Under the pieces are notes generated by a model that did no database searches, was not told the origin of the DNA, and saw only the letters and a program-made list of their open reading frames with translations. From positions 1 to 6,872 of the forward strand of contig CAKUXU010000046.1 of the NCBI GenBank assembly GCA_934700635.1: a stretch of DNA of 6,872 nt, in the 5' to 3' direction. Shown here in pieces: positions 1-6,398 of the stretch. Source of the stretch: an uncultured Eubacteriales bacterium (GTDB taxonomy: Bacteria; Bacillota; Clostridia; Oscillospirales; Acutalibacteraceae). A program made the translations under genes and the position numbers. The first letter of the stretch is position 1; every line of letters begins with the position of its first letter.

Positions 1-1016
1 CATTTACAGCTACATCTACAACCGATAATGAATGACAAAAACGCTACTAAAATTAAAACTAAAACCGCTAAAATAACATAAATCCATTTTGGAATAAAAC
101 TAATAATGTCAACCGCATCTTTGTTTGTGTTATTTGCTTCCTCAGAAGTTATTCTAAAATCTTGATCCCACTCCCAAAAATATTCTTCATTTTGAGCTAC
201 AATATGAACTCTATACTCTCCTGCTTCAAATTTATGATTTTGCCAATCAATCATAAAATCAAAATTCGAGTTTGGAGCCATTTTTATATTTTCTTTTTCT
301 GTAAACTTATAAATTTCTGGATTTCCTTTTTTGTAAACAGTTCCCGAAATTTTTAGATTTGGGATTATAACAGGAGTGTCATTTTGAAGATTTACAGCAA
401 GATTTGTAAGATAGTTTGCAAGCGTAGGCTTTACATATTTTAAATTCATATTTGCTTTTACTTTGATGTCATTTTCCGAAAGCATAACTCCTACAACATA
501 CTGATATTCATTTTCTATCTGAGCAGATGTCTCATTACCTTCCGAAGATTCAGAACTATCGTCTGCTTTTGTAAAAACAAGTCCACCTAAAATAATCCCT
601 TCATAAGACTCATTTGGCATATTAAGCAGTGCAGTTGCTGTTACAAAACCTCCTGCCGGAACTGTATATTCACTTTTATCTAATTTAAGAATATCCGAAA
701 GCGGATATTTTAAGCTTTCATCATAATTAGTAAGATTAGTGTAACTTATAAATCCGTTCCGGCAAGTCGTTGCAGGAGTCACAATGGCTTTTACTTTAAT
801 TTCATGTTTTTTGTTATTAAAAATTTTTACCTTTAACTCTTGCGAACTTGAAGGCTCAACTTTTAAATTAAAATAGCTAAGATTTTTATTAATCTGATTC
901 TCAGGAATTATAGAAGAAACCGAAAAATAAACTCCTTCATTTGCAAATATAGAAACCGTCGATAAAGTACATAGAAAAATAAACATAAAAAAACATAAAA
1001 GCCATTTTTTAATCAT
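1..1016 (-). CDS. WxL-operon membrane-anchored protein with DUF916 and DUF3324 domains, 3' end at or beyond the window edge
   Basis: Reading from the ATG at 1016 gives 338 uninterrupted codons to the edge. A signal peptide covers about residues 1-25 (IFA|NE). A DUF916-type region (WxL protein peptidoglycan-binding domain) spans about 27-150, with the typical VYFSVSSIIPENQ opening and SYEGIILGGLVF near its end. A DUF3324-type region (WxL host-binding domain) spans about 165-290 and contains YVVGVMLSEND and the AGEYRVHI strand. One membrane helix lies at about 309-332, followed by a short tail rich in cysteine (C333, C335, C337). These proteins are known as partners that hold WxL proteins at the Gram-positive wall. 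The gene follows a WxL gene by 24 bp, with GGAGGAG five bases before the ATG, so the two form an operon. The usual length is about 350 residues, so it is nearly complete. The last two visible bases (TG) could be a TGA stop or another codon. Confidence 0.9.
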   Translation of the reverse strand, partial: MIKKWLLCFFMFIFLCTLSTVSIFANEGVYFSVSSIIPENQINKNLSYFNLKVEPSSSQELKVKIFNNKKHEIKVKAIVTPATTCRNGFISYTNLTNYDESLKYPLSDILKLDKSEYTVPAGGFVTATALLNMPNESYEGIILGGLVFTKADDSSESSEGNETSAQIENEYQYVVGVMLSENDIKVKANMNLKYVKPTLANYLTNLAVNLQNDTPVIIPNLKISGTVYKKGNPEIYKFTEKENIKMAPNSNFDFMIDWQNHKFEAGEYRVHIVAQNEEYFWEWDQDFRITSEEANNTNKDAVDIISFIPKWIYVILAVLVLILVAFLSFIIGCRCSCK

Positions 1017-1040
1017 TTAGTCTCCTCCGAATATTTAATT

Positions 1041-1728
1041 TTAAATAGGAGCATCAGCTAAAGTCCATGTAATAGTAGAAGTATGAGTTTTAGCTGTTGC
1101 ACTTCCTGCTGGAACAGTTAAAGTAACATTGTCGTTAGATGTAGCGCTAGTTTCAGTTGGGTACCATCTGTCTATCCATGTTCCCAGTCCTGAATTTTCA
1201 GCAGCTGATATAACAGTTGCTTCGGAATTATCTGTTGTTAAAACTACCGGATTTGACGGATTAGGTTTAGTTGCTGATGTGTTCGAAGAAAGAGCATATC
1301 CACCTGAAAAAGTAATTGTAGAACCTTTAAGACTCTCATTCGTTCCGTCACTAAAAGCGGTTGCTTTTGCAATTACATTCCATCCCGCCCCTGTTCCTCT
1401 AATATCAGTTACTTGAACAAACGGTTTAAGTTCGCTGGCATTATATACTTTTTGTGAACCGGATATAGTTTGACTTCCAAAAGTAATATTTGGAACATAA
1501 TCAATGCTAAGAGGTCCTGCTTCTCCAGTTCCTTGTCCTGGTGGATCGAGTGGTTTACTTGGGTCGTCCGTCAGGATCTACAGGATTTGTTACATCTGTT
1601 CCCGGAGTGAACGTCACCGTTGCATCTGACGTAACAGTTGAAACTGTGGCTGCGAATACCGGAAAATAAAAACAGAACAACAAAAAACTAAAAATACATA
1701 AAAACGTTGTTATATATCTTTTTCTCAT
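1041..1728 (-). pseudogene. WxL-domain surface protein, frameshifted in the proline-rich linker
   Basis: An ATG at 1728 follows GGAGGT by 11 bases and opens a signal peptide (residues 1-26, cleavage VFA|AT). The mature N-terminus is TVSTVTSDATVTFTPGTD. This frame stops at 1555-1557 after 57 residues. The next frame, from 1565 to the TAA at 1041-1043, continues the protein exactly as expected for the family. It has a DPSKPLDPPGQGTGEAG linker, PLSIDYVPNITFG, the proximal motif GTGAGWNVIA and the distal WxL motif TWTL close to the C-terminus. Removing one copy of a GACG tandem duplication at 1565-1572 joins the two parts into a normal 227-residue protein. WxL domains bind peptidoglycan non-covalently outside the cell. 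As written, the secreted product would be a short peptide without the wall-binding domain. A sequencing error or a reversible slippage event are the alternatives to true gene death. Confidence 0.85.
1565..1572 (-). repeat. 4-bp tandem duplication (GACG)x2 causing the WxL frameshift
   Basis: The minus strand reads CCT-GACG-GACG-ACCC here. With a single GACG the reading becomes CCT GAC GAC CCA AGT, giving P-D-D-P-S and restoring the open frame on both sides. The lesion therefore looks like a simple tandem duplication. Confidence 0.75.
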
Positions 1729-1823
1729 GGTAAATTTTTACCTCCATATTATTTTTTGATCCATTCAATAATGGCCTTAATTTATAATATGAAGACTTAC
1801 TGCTTTTTGAGATTCTTCTAATT

Positions 1824-1843
1824 AATCACACTTATTTGTGATT
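1824..1843. promoter_or_regulatory. Perfect inverted repeat AATCACA-N6-TGTGATT, candidate operator
   Basis: The two 7-bp arms (1824-1830 and 1837-1843) are exact reverse complements separated by six bases. The site lies 96 bp upstream of the WxL start codon. A TATTAT-like -10 candidate for that operon sits at 1784-1789 (minus strand), without a good -35. The spacing suits a dimeric DNA-binding regulator. It is not followed by a T tract in either direction, so it is not a terminator. The regulator is unknown. Confidence 0.45.
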
Positions 1844-2098
1844 TCACTTGATATAACAAAAAAATTATTTATAAAACTTAAAAATCTCCTTTTTTCAGAG
1901 AATTTATAGGATATATGAAATATCGACGTATACATAAAAAATATTAACGTCAAATAAATAAAATTTCATTATCTACGTAATTTATATATCAAATGGAGAA
2001 ATTTATAAAATTATAGCTTAAGCCATTTAAAATAAATTCCAAATAAATTATAATAATTAAGTATAATAATCTAGTTTTTGATGTCATAAATCTGCTTA

Positions 2099-2132
2099 AA
2101 TTACCAATTTAAATTAGTAATTAAAAAATTAC
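2099..2132. promoter_or_regulatory. Cluster of three alternating AATTAC/GTAATT elements
   Basis: AATTAC at 2099-2104, its inverse GTAATT at 2117-2122 and AATTAC again at 2127-2132 form two overlapping dyads. The first, 2099-2122, is a 24-bp palindrome with a single mismatched pair. The second, 2117-2132, has 6-bp arms around an AAAA loop. The cluster lies about 95 bp upstream of the start codon at 2226, a plausible place for an operator. AT-rich DNA makes chance palindromes more likely, hence the low confidence. Confidence 0.3.
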
Positions 2133-2225
2133 AGTTATATTTAATTATTTTTAAATCAAAAATAGATTATATACTTAAAATATAAAAGTTTTATCACAAT
2201 TTCTTAAGAAAGAAGAGGTATACAT

Positions 2226-3095
2226 ATGAAAAAAATTATTTCATGTTTTCTATCGATTTTGTTCATGGTTATTTCTGTTTTTCCGATGACAAAAGTAAGT
2301 GCCATAGACTATCAAGCACATGTCGCAATATTATGCCCAAGCAAAGAAGAAGCTTTAAATTACGCATATAGATTATGTGAACATGAAGCTATAATAGGGC
2401 ACCCAATGGATGTTGAGTTTACATCTAAAGTTAATACTGAAAATTTTTCAACTGTAATACATGCCACCGATATTGATACAAATTATCACATTAAATTTCA
2501 TATCATCCCAGATGGCGGTGACGTATCGAATTTAGATAGCATTATCAAAAAATGTAGCGCGGTAATTATTCTTTATGATATTTCCGATCCATCTTTAGAC
2601 CATATTGTAGAAAGTAAAACATTTTTTGAAAAAGATTTAAAAAAACTAAAGGATATTCATTCTCCACTTACTTACTATATCAATCACCTACAAGGAAATT
2701 GGTTTCATAGAAATTGGTGGCACAATTCCATAAATTTCGTTACCTATGGAAAATCTCGTTTGGATGTAGAAACTTACAATAGAAGGCGGGAGCGGTTAAA
2801 CGATTTTACCTGTGCGCTTGAAAAGTTTTTCCATGTAGATAATAAATGGGGACGCGGGCATCCCGACATAACAGGTGAAAAAAGTGTAACTGCAACACTA
2901 CAATGGATTTCAGGTGAAGCATACAGGAGCATTGGTGAAGGAACGGTAAGTGGTAAAATGGACGAACATATTAAAGATCCTAAAAAAAATATATGTATCG
3001 CCGCAGGAGGAGTCGTCGGAGGACTTATATTACTCTCAGTTGGAACTGCTTTAGCATACAAGGTGTTAAAGCAAAATTTTGAGAAATGCTGTTAA
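2226..3095 (+). CDS. Secreted, membrane-anchored protein of unknown function with a Ras-like domain lacking GTPase motifs
   Basis: I do not recognise this 289-residue protein by name. GAGG lies 7 bases before the ATG. Residues 1-26 are a signal peptide (VSA|ID) and residues 255-279 are a glycine-rich membrane helix, leaving a short tail ending KCC. Between them, residues 30-203 follow the order of a small GTPase: a first strand AHVAILC (31-37), a strand plus turn FHIIPDGGD (91-99) where Ras/Rab proteins have WDTAGQ, a strand AVIILYDISD (112-121), a strand TYYINH (149-154) at the NKxD position, and FVTYGKS (171-177) near the SAK position, then a helix ending ALEKFF. The P-loop GxxxxGK[ST] is absent, and the DTAG and NKxD motifs are altered, so GTP hydrolysis is unlikely. 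Residues 204-254 form a linker. The domain should face outward. The fold is inference from the sequence pattern; the signal peptide and anchor are clear. Confidence 0.85.
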   Translation: MKKIISCFLSILFMVISVFPMTKVSAIDYQAHVAILCPSKEEALNYAYRLCEHEAIIGHPMDVEFTSKVNTENFSTVIHATDIDTNYHIKFHIIPDGGDVSNLDSIIKKCSAVIILYDISDPSLDHIVESKTFFEKDLKKLKDIHSPLTYYINHLQGNWFHRNWWHNSINFVTYGKSRLDVETYNRRRERLNDFTCALEKFFHVDNKWGRGHPDITGEKSVTATLQWISGEAYRSIGEGTVSGKMDEHIKDPKKNICIAAGGVVGGLILLSVGTALAYKVLKQNFEKCC

Positions 3096-3293
3096 TTCGC
3101 AATTCTATGAAGAATACGAGCAAAGATGTGTAAACTCCTAGTACAAATCCTAACGATTGGGAAAAATTAAAAAATAGGAACAGTTATAAGCATAAAAACA
3201 CAAATTAGACAGTAAAAAGGCACTACATATGGCAGCAAACATAGAGACGATGTTATATCTAAAGGAAAAATAATTAGAGGATTTCGATACTGA
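3096..3293 (+). pseudogene. Decayed coding remnant, possibly a toxin C-terminal domain
   Basis: Protein-like stretches continue across frames. AVNSQFYEEYEQRCVNS (frame overlapping the end of the previous gene) reaches a stop near 3138. TNPNDWEKLKNRNSYKHKN runs from 3143 to a stop at 3206-3208. GSKHRDDVISKGKIIRGFRY runs from 3231 to the stop at 3291-3293. The W-x-x-L, YKHK and charged/basic composition recalls small C-terminal domains of secreted bacterial toxins, but I cannot name a family. At least two frame changes and several stops make it non-functional as written. It could be the broken 3' end of the gene at 2226 or debris from a different one. Confidence 0.45.
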
Positions 3294-3316
3294 AATCATA
3301 TACATTAAAAAGTATA

Positions 3317-3324
3317 AGAAGGTG
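3317..3324 (+). promoter_or_regulatory. Ribosome binding site AGAAGGTG that favours a TTG start
   Basis: AAGGTG ends at 3324, on top of the GTG that would otherwise be the first possible start. The next in-frame start, TTG at 3333, lies 8 bases downstream, the normal distance. An in-frame stop at 3315-3317 rules out anything further upstream. Confidence 0.5.
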
Positions 3325-3332
3325 TGGATTGT

Positions 3333-3965
3333 TTGCGTAAAATTAAATGCAATGAATTAAAAGAAATTTTTAAAAAATTCAAATTTGATGCCAAATGTCA
3401 TAGCAACAATGTCGGCAAAAAGTTTATTGAAATTTACCATTTTCACGAGTGGGATCATGGGTACGATTCCATTAATTACTGTATCAATTCAGATGGAAGC
3501 ACCCGAGATACTTTTGAAAGCACAAGAAGACAATTTTATTCAGATATGAAAGAAATGATTAATTTTTTATGTGATTATATTAATTATAATAATATAACTG
3601 ATTTAATTGCTGCCCCGCTTTTTTCAAATCCTTGGATTTCTTGTGAATCATATAGTGAGGTAAAAGATATTTGCTCGGAAATTGTTTTATTTTTGAAAAA
3701 AAATCAAATCAGAAAAAACTCAAAAAATGGTGTAAAATTTGAAGTATCCGGAAATATAGGAAATTTAGAAATGCTAATTGAAGGTGCTTTTCGTGGAGTT
3801 TCAAACGCATATTTGTTATTCCAAGAACATGATATCGTTATAGAGCCTTCACATCATTTTAATTTTATTTTTTATCCAAACGATTTTGAAAAAGAAAAGA
3901 AAATTATTACTGACCTTTTAAAAAAATATTCCAACTTGCGATATTATGAAGATATAATAAAATAA
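3333..3965 (+). CDS. Hypothetical cytoplasmic protein, possible orphan immunity protein
   Basis: The reading frame opens after a stop at 3315-3317. I start it at TTG 3333 (210 residues) because of the Shine-Dalgarno position; GTG at 3324 would add three residues. I do not recognise the family. There is no signal peptide or membrane segment. The protein is rich in lysine, aromatic residues and asparagine. Features include an EIYHFHEWDHGYDS stretch near the N-terminus, helical segments at about residues 50-70 and 110-125 of the longer form, and a hydrophobic-strand region FNFIFYPNDFEKEKK before the C-terminus. The AT-rich composition matches its surroundings. Its position directly after a decayed toxin-like remnant is the usual place for an immunity gene. 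That role is inferred from context alone. A recombinase remnant follows, so it may be a survivor of a degraded island. Confidence 0.7.
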   Translation: MRKIKCNELKEIFKKFKFDAKCHSNNVGKKFIEIYHFHEWDHGYDSINYCINSDGSTRDTFESTRRQFYSDMKEMINFLCDYINYNNITDLIAAPLFSNPWISCESYSEVKDICSEIVLFLKKNQIRKNSKNGVKFEVSGNIGNLEMLIEGAFRGVSNAYLLFQEHDIVIEPSHHFNFIFYPNDFEKEKKIITDLLKKYSNLRYYEDIIK

Positions 3966-4141
3966 ATTGAAAAAGATTATTTATATTATGAAGTTAAAAA
4001 ACAATAATACTACTATTGAATTATACACTACTTTTTAGATTTAATTCAGGAACTAAAGTTTAGGCAATAGATTTTGTTACCACAGCTAAAAGCGGTATAG
4101 CCACAAGTATATTCCTTATTTTTTATATTGGCAGAGTAGTC
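3966..4141. other. Non-coding debris between the hypothetical gene and the recombinase remnant
   Basis: No open frame of useful length remains. Short protein-like pieces occur on the plus strand, such as YFLDLIQELKFRQ before a stop near 4070 and AIDFVTTAKSGIATSIFLIF after it. They may be further remains of the recombinase gene downstream, but I cannot match them to it. No convincing terminator is visible after the gene ending at 3965. Confidence 0.4.
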
Positions 4142-4299
4142 CAAACTGGTTTTTACAACTACATAAAAACGATGTGACGGTACTTGCTACACTTCAAGAC
4201 ATGCTGAATCATAGTTCTGAAAGAATGACACTTAAATACTGCGGTATCGAAAAAGAACGAAAAGATAAAATGATTAAAGACTTTGAAAACTTATGGTAA
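4142..4299 (+). pseudogene. 3' remnant of a tyrosine recombinase (integrase)
   Basis: From 4165 the frame reads KNDVTVLATLQDMLNHSSE then RMTLKYCGIEKERKDKM up to a TAA at 4297-4299. This is the C-terminal catalytic signature of phage-type integrases: L-Q-x-x-L-N-H-S-S (the histidine box) followed by the nucleophile tyrosine in LKYCGI. Just upstream, another frame reads QTGFYNYIK, the match to the KTFGYHxYK segment that normally precedes it, so a frameshift separates the two around 4160-4170. The N-terminal domain and the first catalytic arginine are not visible in any frame. It is a dead gene fragment and marks past mobile-element activity in this region. Confidence 0.75.
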
Positions 4300-4460
4300 A
4301 GTTATAAATAGTAAAATAGTTTGTTATTCAAAAGTAAAGGGTAACGACGGTATAAAATTTATAGTACAGTTGACTTAAATAAAATGCGAATAATGCTGTT
4401 AAGGAAAAACTATATAATGATTTGTATATAATTTAATAGGGCAAAATATTCGAGATTAAA
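4300..4460 (+). other. Non-coding stretch with one short protein-like remnant
   Basis: Stops are frequent in all frames. The only coding-like piece is NNAVKEKLYNDLYII, read from 4389 to a TAA at 4434-4436. It has normal-looking composition but no start or upstream open frame. It may be the last part of another lost gene. Confidence 0.3.
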
Positions 4461-4498
4461 TAAACAAAAATAAATCCGCCAAAATATTATCGGCGGAT
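4461..4498 (-). terminator. Rho-independent terminator of the beta-helix surface protein gene
   Basis: On the minus strand, ATCCGCC and GGCGGAT form a 7-bp GC-rich stem around an 11-base loop, followed by a T-rich run (TTATTTTTGTTTA). It starts 13 bases after the stop codon at 4512. Confidence 0.85.
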
Positions 4499-4620
4499 AA
4501 TTTATTTAAAATTAAACTATAGATTTTTTCTTTTTATTATAAACAGTTATTCCAAACATTGCTAACGCACTTACTGCAAATAAGGAATACCATACGAGAA
4601 TATTATTTGTGTCTCCGGTT
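4491..4620 (-). repeat. Anchor-and-terminator cassette, copy 1
   Basis: Bases 4491-4620 align without gaps to 6571-6700 (offset 2080). By hand I count 92 identities over the 120 positions 4501-4620. The shared unit covers the terminator arm, the stop codon, the sequence for the positively charged tail, the membrane helix and the start of the NPxTG motif. It arose by gene duplication or by recombination between anchor ends. Confidence 0.75.
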
Positions 4621-6398
4621 TTGGGATTGCCCGAATTTTCGAAAATTTCTCCGGATCCCTTGACCTTAAAGTTTGTACTGACTTCGCCATCAGTGTAAAC
4701 AAAAGTAATTTTATGTTCATCTATTGGAAGCGTTTTAAGATATTCATTTTTTAAAGTAACAATTGTTGAACCTGAATCAGCTGTATAATTTTCTTTATCA
4801 ACCCACTCATCGTTGACTTTAACACCGATAAATTTAGATAAATCTCCATTGATACGGAAAGTCAATGTTTTGTCGGTGTTCTGAACCCAAGAACTGTTTG
4901 CTCCTTCAATTACGTTATAGTCAGATACTGTACCAGATTTCCCTGGCGTCATGGTTAGATCAGTAATGACCCACATGGTGCCATCGGAACCGTCGCTCAT
5001 ATCGCCTTCATAGCGTTTGTAATTAACAAATTCGCCGTTGATTTTCAGTTTGGTGTTGGGTCCGAATACATAGCGGTCGCCATAAATAGTTGTTACATAC
5101 ACACCATAGTGATAGGTCTTTCCAGCTTCAAAAGTGGTGAATTTGTTCTCATAAAAATTACCGAAGTCTGTAGACATTGCGCCTGTCTTGCTGTCTAATT
5201 CCCACCATTCACACCGGTATGCATAGTCAGCGCCATCGGGCACCTTTCCAGTGAACACTGGCTTATCGCCGTCCTTAAAGCTGACAGTGACATCGTTGAT
5301 TTCTACCACGTCGATAGCGGTTGGCGTACCCGTAGGTGTCCAATGTGCTTTCAGGGTAATGTTCTTGGTGACATTTTCGGTAAAGGTATATTTTTCTTCC
5401 TCCAGGTACCATCCGGTAAAATCATAGCCGGATTTCTTCGGGTCGGCGGGCTTAACTGCTGGAGCATTCCGTAGCTTCTGCTCGGGCACAGCACTGCCGC
5501 CATCAGAGTCAAAGCTCACGGTGAATTCATCAAATGAGTAAGGAAATACTCCACAGTCTTCAAAGTTGCCTCCCGTTATAGTGACCACAGCCTTATCGTT
5601 TTTGCCGTACACTGCAGTGCCACTTCCACCTAAATCTACTTTGCAGCTTTTTATAGTGCCGCCAGTCATAGTGAAGCGACCATCTTCGTAAATATTCACC
5701 GCTCCTCCGTTGTTACCAGCAGAGCAATTCTGAATGAGACCGCCATTTAATTCAAAAGTACCGCGCTGCTTGATAAATACCGCTCCACCGTCATCGTTGG
5801 CTCTGCAATCACTGATAGTGCCGCCGTTCATAATGAAAGTACAACCGCTACCTATATCTACTGAACCAGCGTCATCGCTGGCTTTGCAATTCATGATTGT
5901 TCCGCCGTTCATAACGAACTTACCATACTTGATCGGCGTTTCCGTTACACCTGTGTTGGCTACATCCACTGCACCGCCGTCGCCATTGGCATCCATGCAA
6001 TTCACGATACTGCCGCTTTCCAAGGTCAGTGTGCCTCCTTTGACATTAAATCCGCAGTTTTTGTTTTGTCCATCGATTTTTCCGCCGGTGCCGCTATCCT
6101 TCACCGTCAAGTTTCCGTTGCTTCGTATTAGAAATATATCCTCATCCGTCAATCCGCAGCTTAGCATATATCCGTTAAGATCTAGAGTCGCGGTGCGCTT
6201 CACATCGAGACCTGTTGAAAGTTCGATGTTTCCGCCCAGCTTGATCTCCGCACGGTCCACATCTTCTAATGCCTCTTCCAATTGTGCTGCATTGCTGACT
6301 GCTGAATCTTCTGCAAAAGCCGGGATCGGCACAAATGAAATTACCAAGCAGAGCGAAAAAAACATCGACATAAGTTTTTTTGAAAATTTGGTTTTCAT
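4512..6398 (-). CDS. Cell-wall-anchored surface protein with a beta-helix domain, an InlB-type repeat and an NPKTG sorting signal
   Basis: AAAAGGAG lies 8 bases before the ATG. The order is: signal peptide 1-29 (AFA|ED); a right-handed beta-helix at about 33-285 with rungs of the NGGTI-x-x-C and GGAV type; an InlB/Flg_new-type repeat at about 291-354 (FDSDGG, GYDFTGWY, ITLKAHW); an uncharacterised beta-rich region at about 363-485; an X2-like Ig domain at about 494-580 (SSWVQNTDKTLTF, FIGVKVND, YLKTL, ITFVYTDGE); and an NPKTG motif at 591-595, membrane helix at about 599-620 and KKKK tail. Sortase would join it to peptidoglycan. Such repeats usually serve adhesion or glycan binding, but the ligand is unknown. 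It is a single-gene unit with its own promoter and terminator. GC content is much higher in the first three quarters than in the last, suggesting a chimeric origin. Confidence 0.92.
   Translation of the reverse strand: MKTKFSKKLMSMFFSLCLVISFVPIPAFAEDSAVSNAAQLEEALEDVDRAEIKLGGNIELSTGLDVKRTATLDLNGYMLSCGLTDEDIFLIRSNGNLTVKDSGTGGKIDGQNKNCGFNVKGGTLTLESGSIVNCMDANGDGGAVDVANTGVTETPIKYGKFVMNGGTIMNCKASDDAGSVDIGSGCTFIMNGGTISDCRANDDGGAVFIKQRGTFELNGGLIQNCSAGNNGGAVNIYEDGRFTMTGGTIKSCKVDLGGSGTAVYGKNDKAVVTITGGNFEDCGVFPYSFDEFTVSFDSDGGSAVPEQKLRNAPAVKPADPKKSGYDFTGWYLEEEKYTFTENVTKNITLKAHWTPTGTPTAIDVVEINDVTVSFKDGDKPVFTGKVPDGADYAYRCEWWELDSKTGAMSTDFGNFYENKFTTFEAGKTYHYGVYVTTIYGDRYVFGPNTKLKINGEFVNYKRYEGDMSDGSDGTMWVITDLTMTPGKSGTVSDYNVIEGANSSWVQNTDKTLTFRINGDLSKFIGVKVNDEWVDKENYTADSGSTIVTLKNEYLKTLPIDEHKITFVYTDGEVSTNFKVKGSGEIFENSGNPKTGDTNNILVWYSLFAVSALAMFGITVYNKKKKSIV
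5643..5885 (-). repeat. Three 81-bp beta-helix repeats with one cysteine each
   Basis: Residues 172-198, 199-225 and 226-252 are three consecutive 27-residue rungs. Each has a GG/AG-x-V strand, an aromatic strand, (N/T)GG(T/L)I and a closing cysteine (C198, C225, C252). C171 closes the preceding rung, and a longer 30-residue rung follows to C282. Confidence 0.8.

Larger units (their letters stand above)
1729..2225. other. AT-rich divergent intergenic region, no gene seen
   Basis: This stretch of about 500 bases separates the minus-strand WxL operon from the plus-strand gene at 2226. I see no credible coding frame on either strand. It must hold promoters for both directions, but many TATAAT-like strings occur and none has a convincing -35 partner, so I assign none. 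It does contain an inverted repeat at 1824-1843, a cluster of AATTAC elements at 2099-2132 and a short perfect palindrome (TTTCTTAAGAAA) at 2200-2211, just before the ribosome binding site GAGG at 2215-2218. Confidence 0.7.

Noticed and set aside
162..356. 64-codon open frame on the plus strand
   Set aside because: It lies antisense inside the DUF916/DUF3324 gene, which has clear domain signatures and a strong ribosome binding site.
1129..1416. 95-codon plus-strand open frame
   Set aside because: It is antisense to the WxL domain, whose minus-strand reading gives family-specific motifs. It has no ribosome binding site.
1909..1990. Imperfect inverted repeats such as GACGT(1925-1929)/ACGTC(1947-1951) and GATATATGAAAT/ATTTATATATC
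   Set aside because: The arms are short or mismatched, and such matches are expected by chance in DNA this AT-rich.
2774..3061. 95-codon minus-strand open frame
   Set aside because: It is antisense to the secreted protein gene at 2226-3095 and has no protein-like features.
3102..3116. Small hairpin ATTCT-atga-AGAAT after the gene ending at 3095
   Set aside because: Five AT-rich pairs without a T tract are too weak for a terminator.
5553..5997. Regularly spaced repeats as a CRISPR array
   Set aside because: The periodicity is 81 bp, in frame and only partly conserved in DNA. It encodes protein rungs with no identical repeat/spacer structure.
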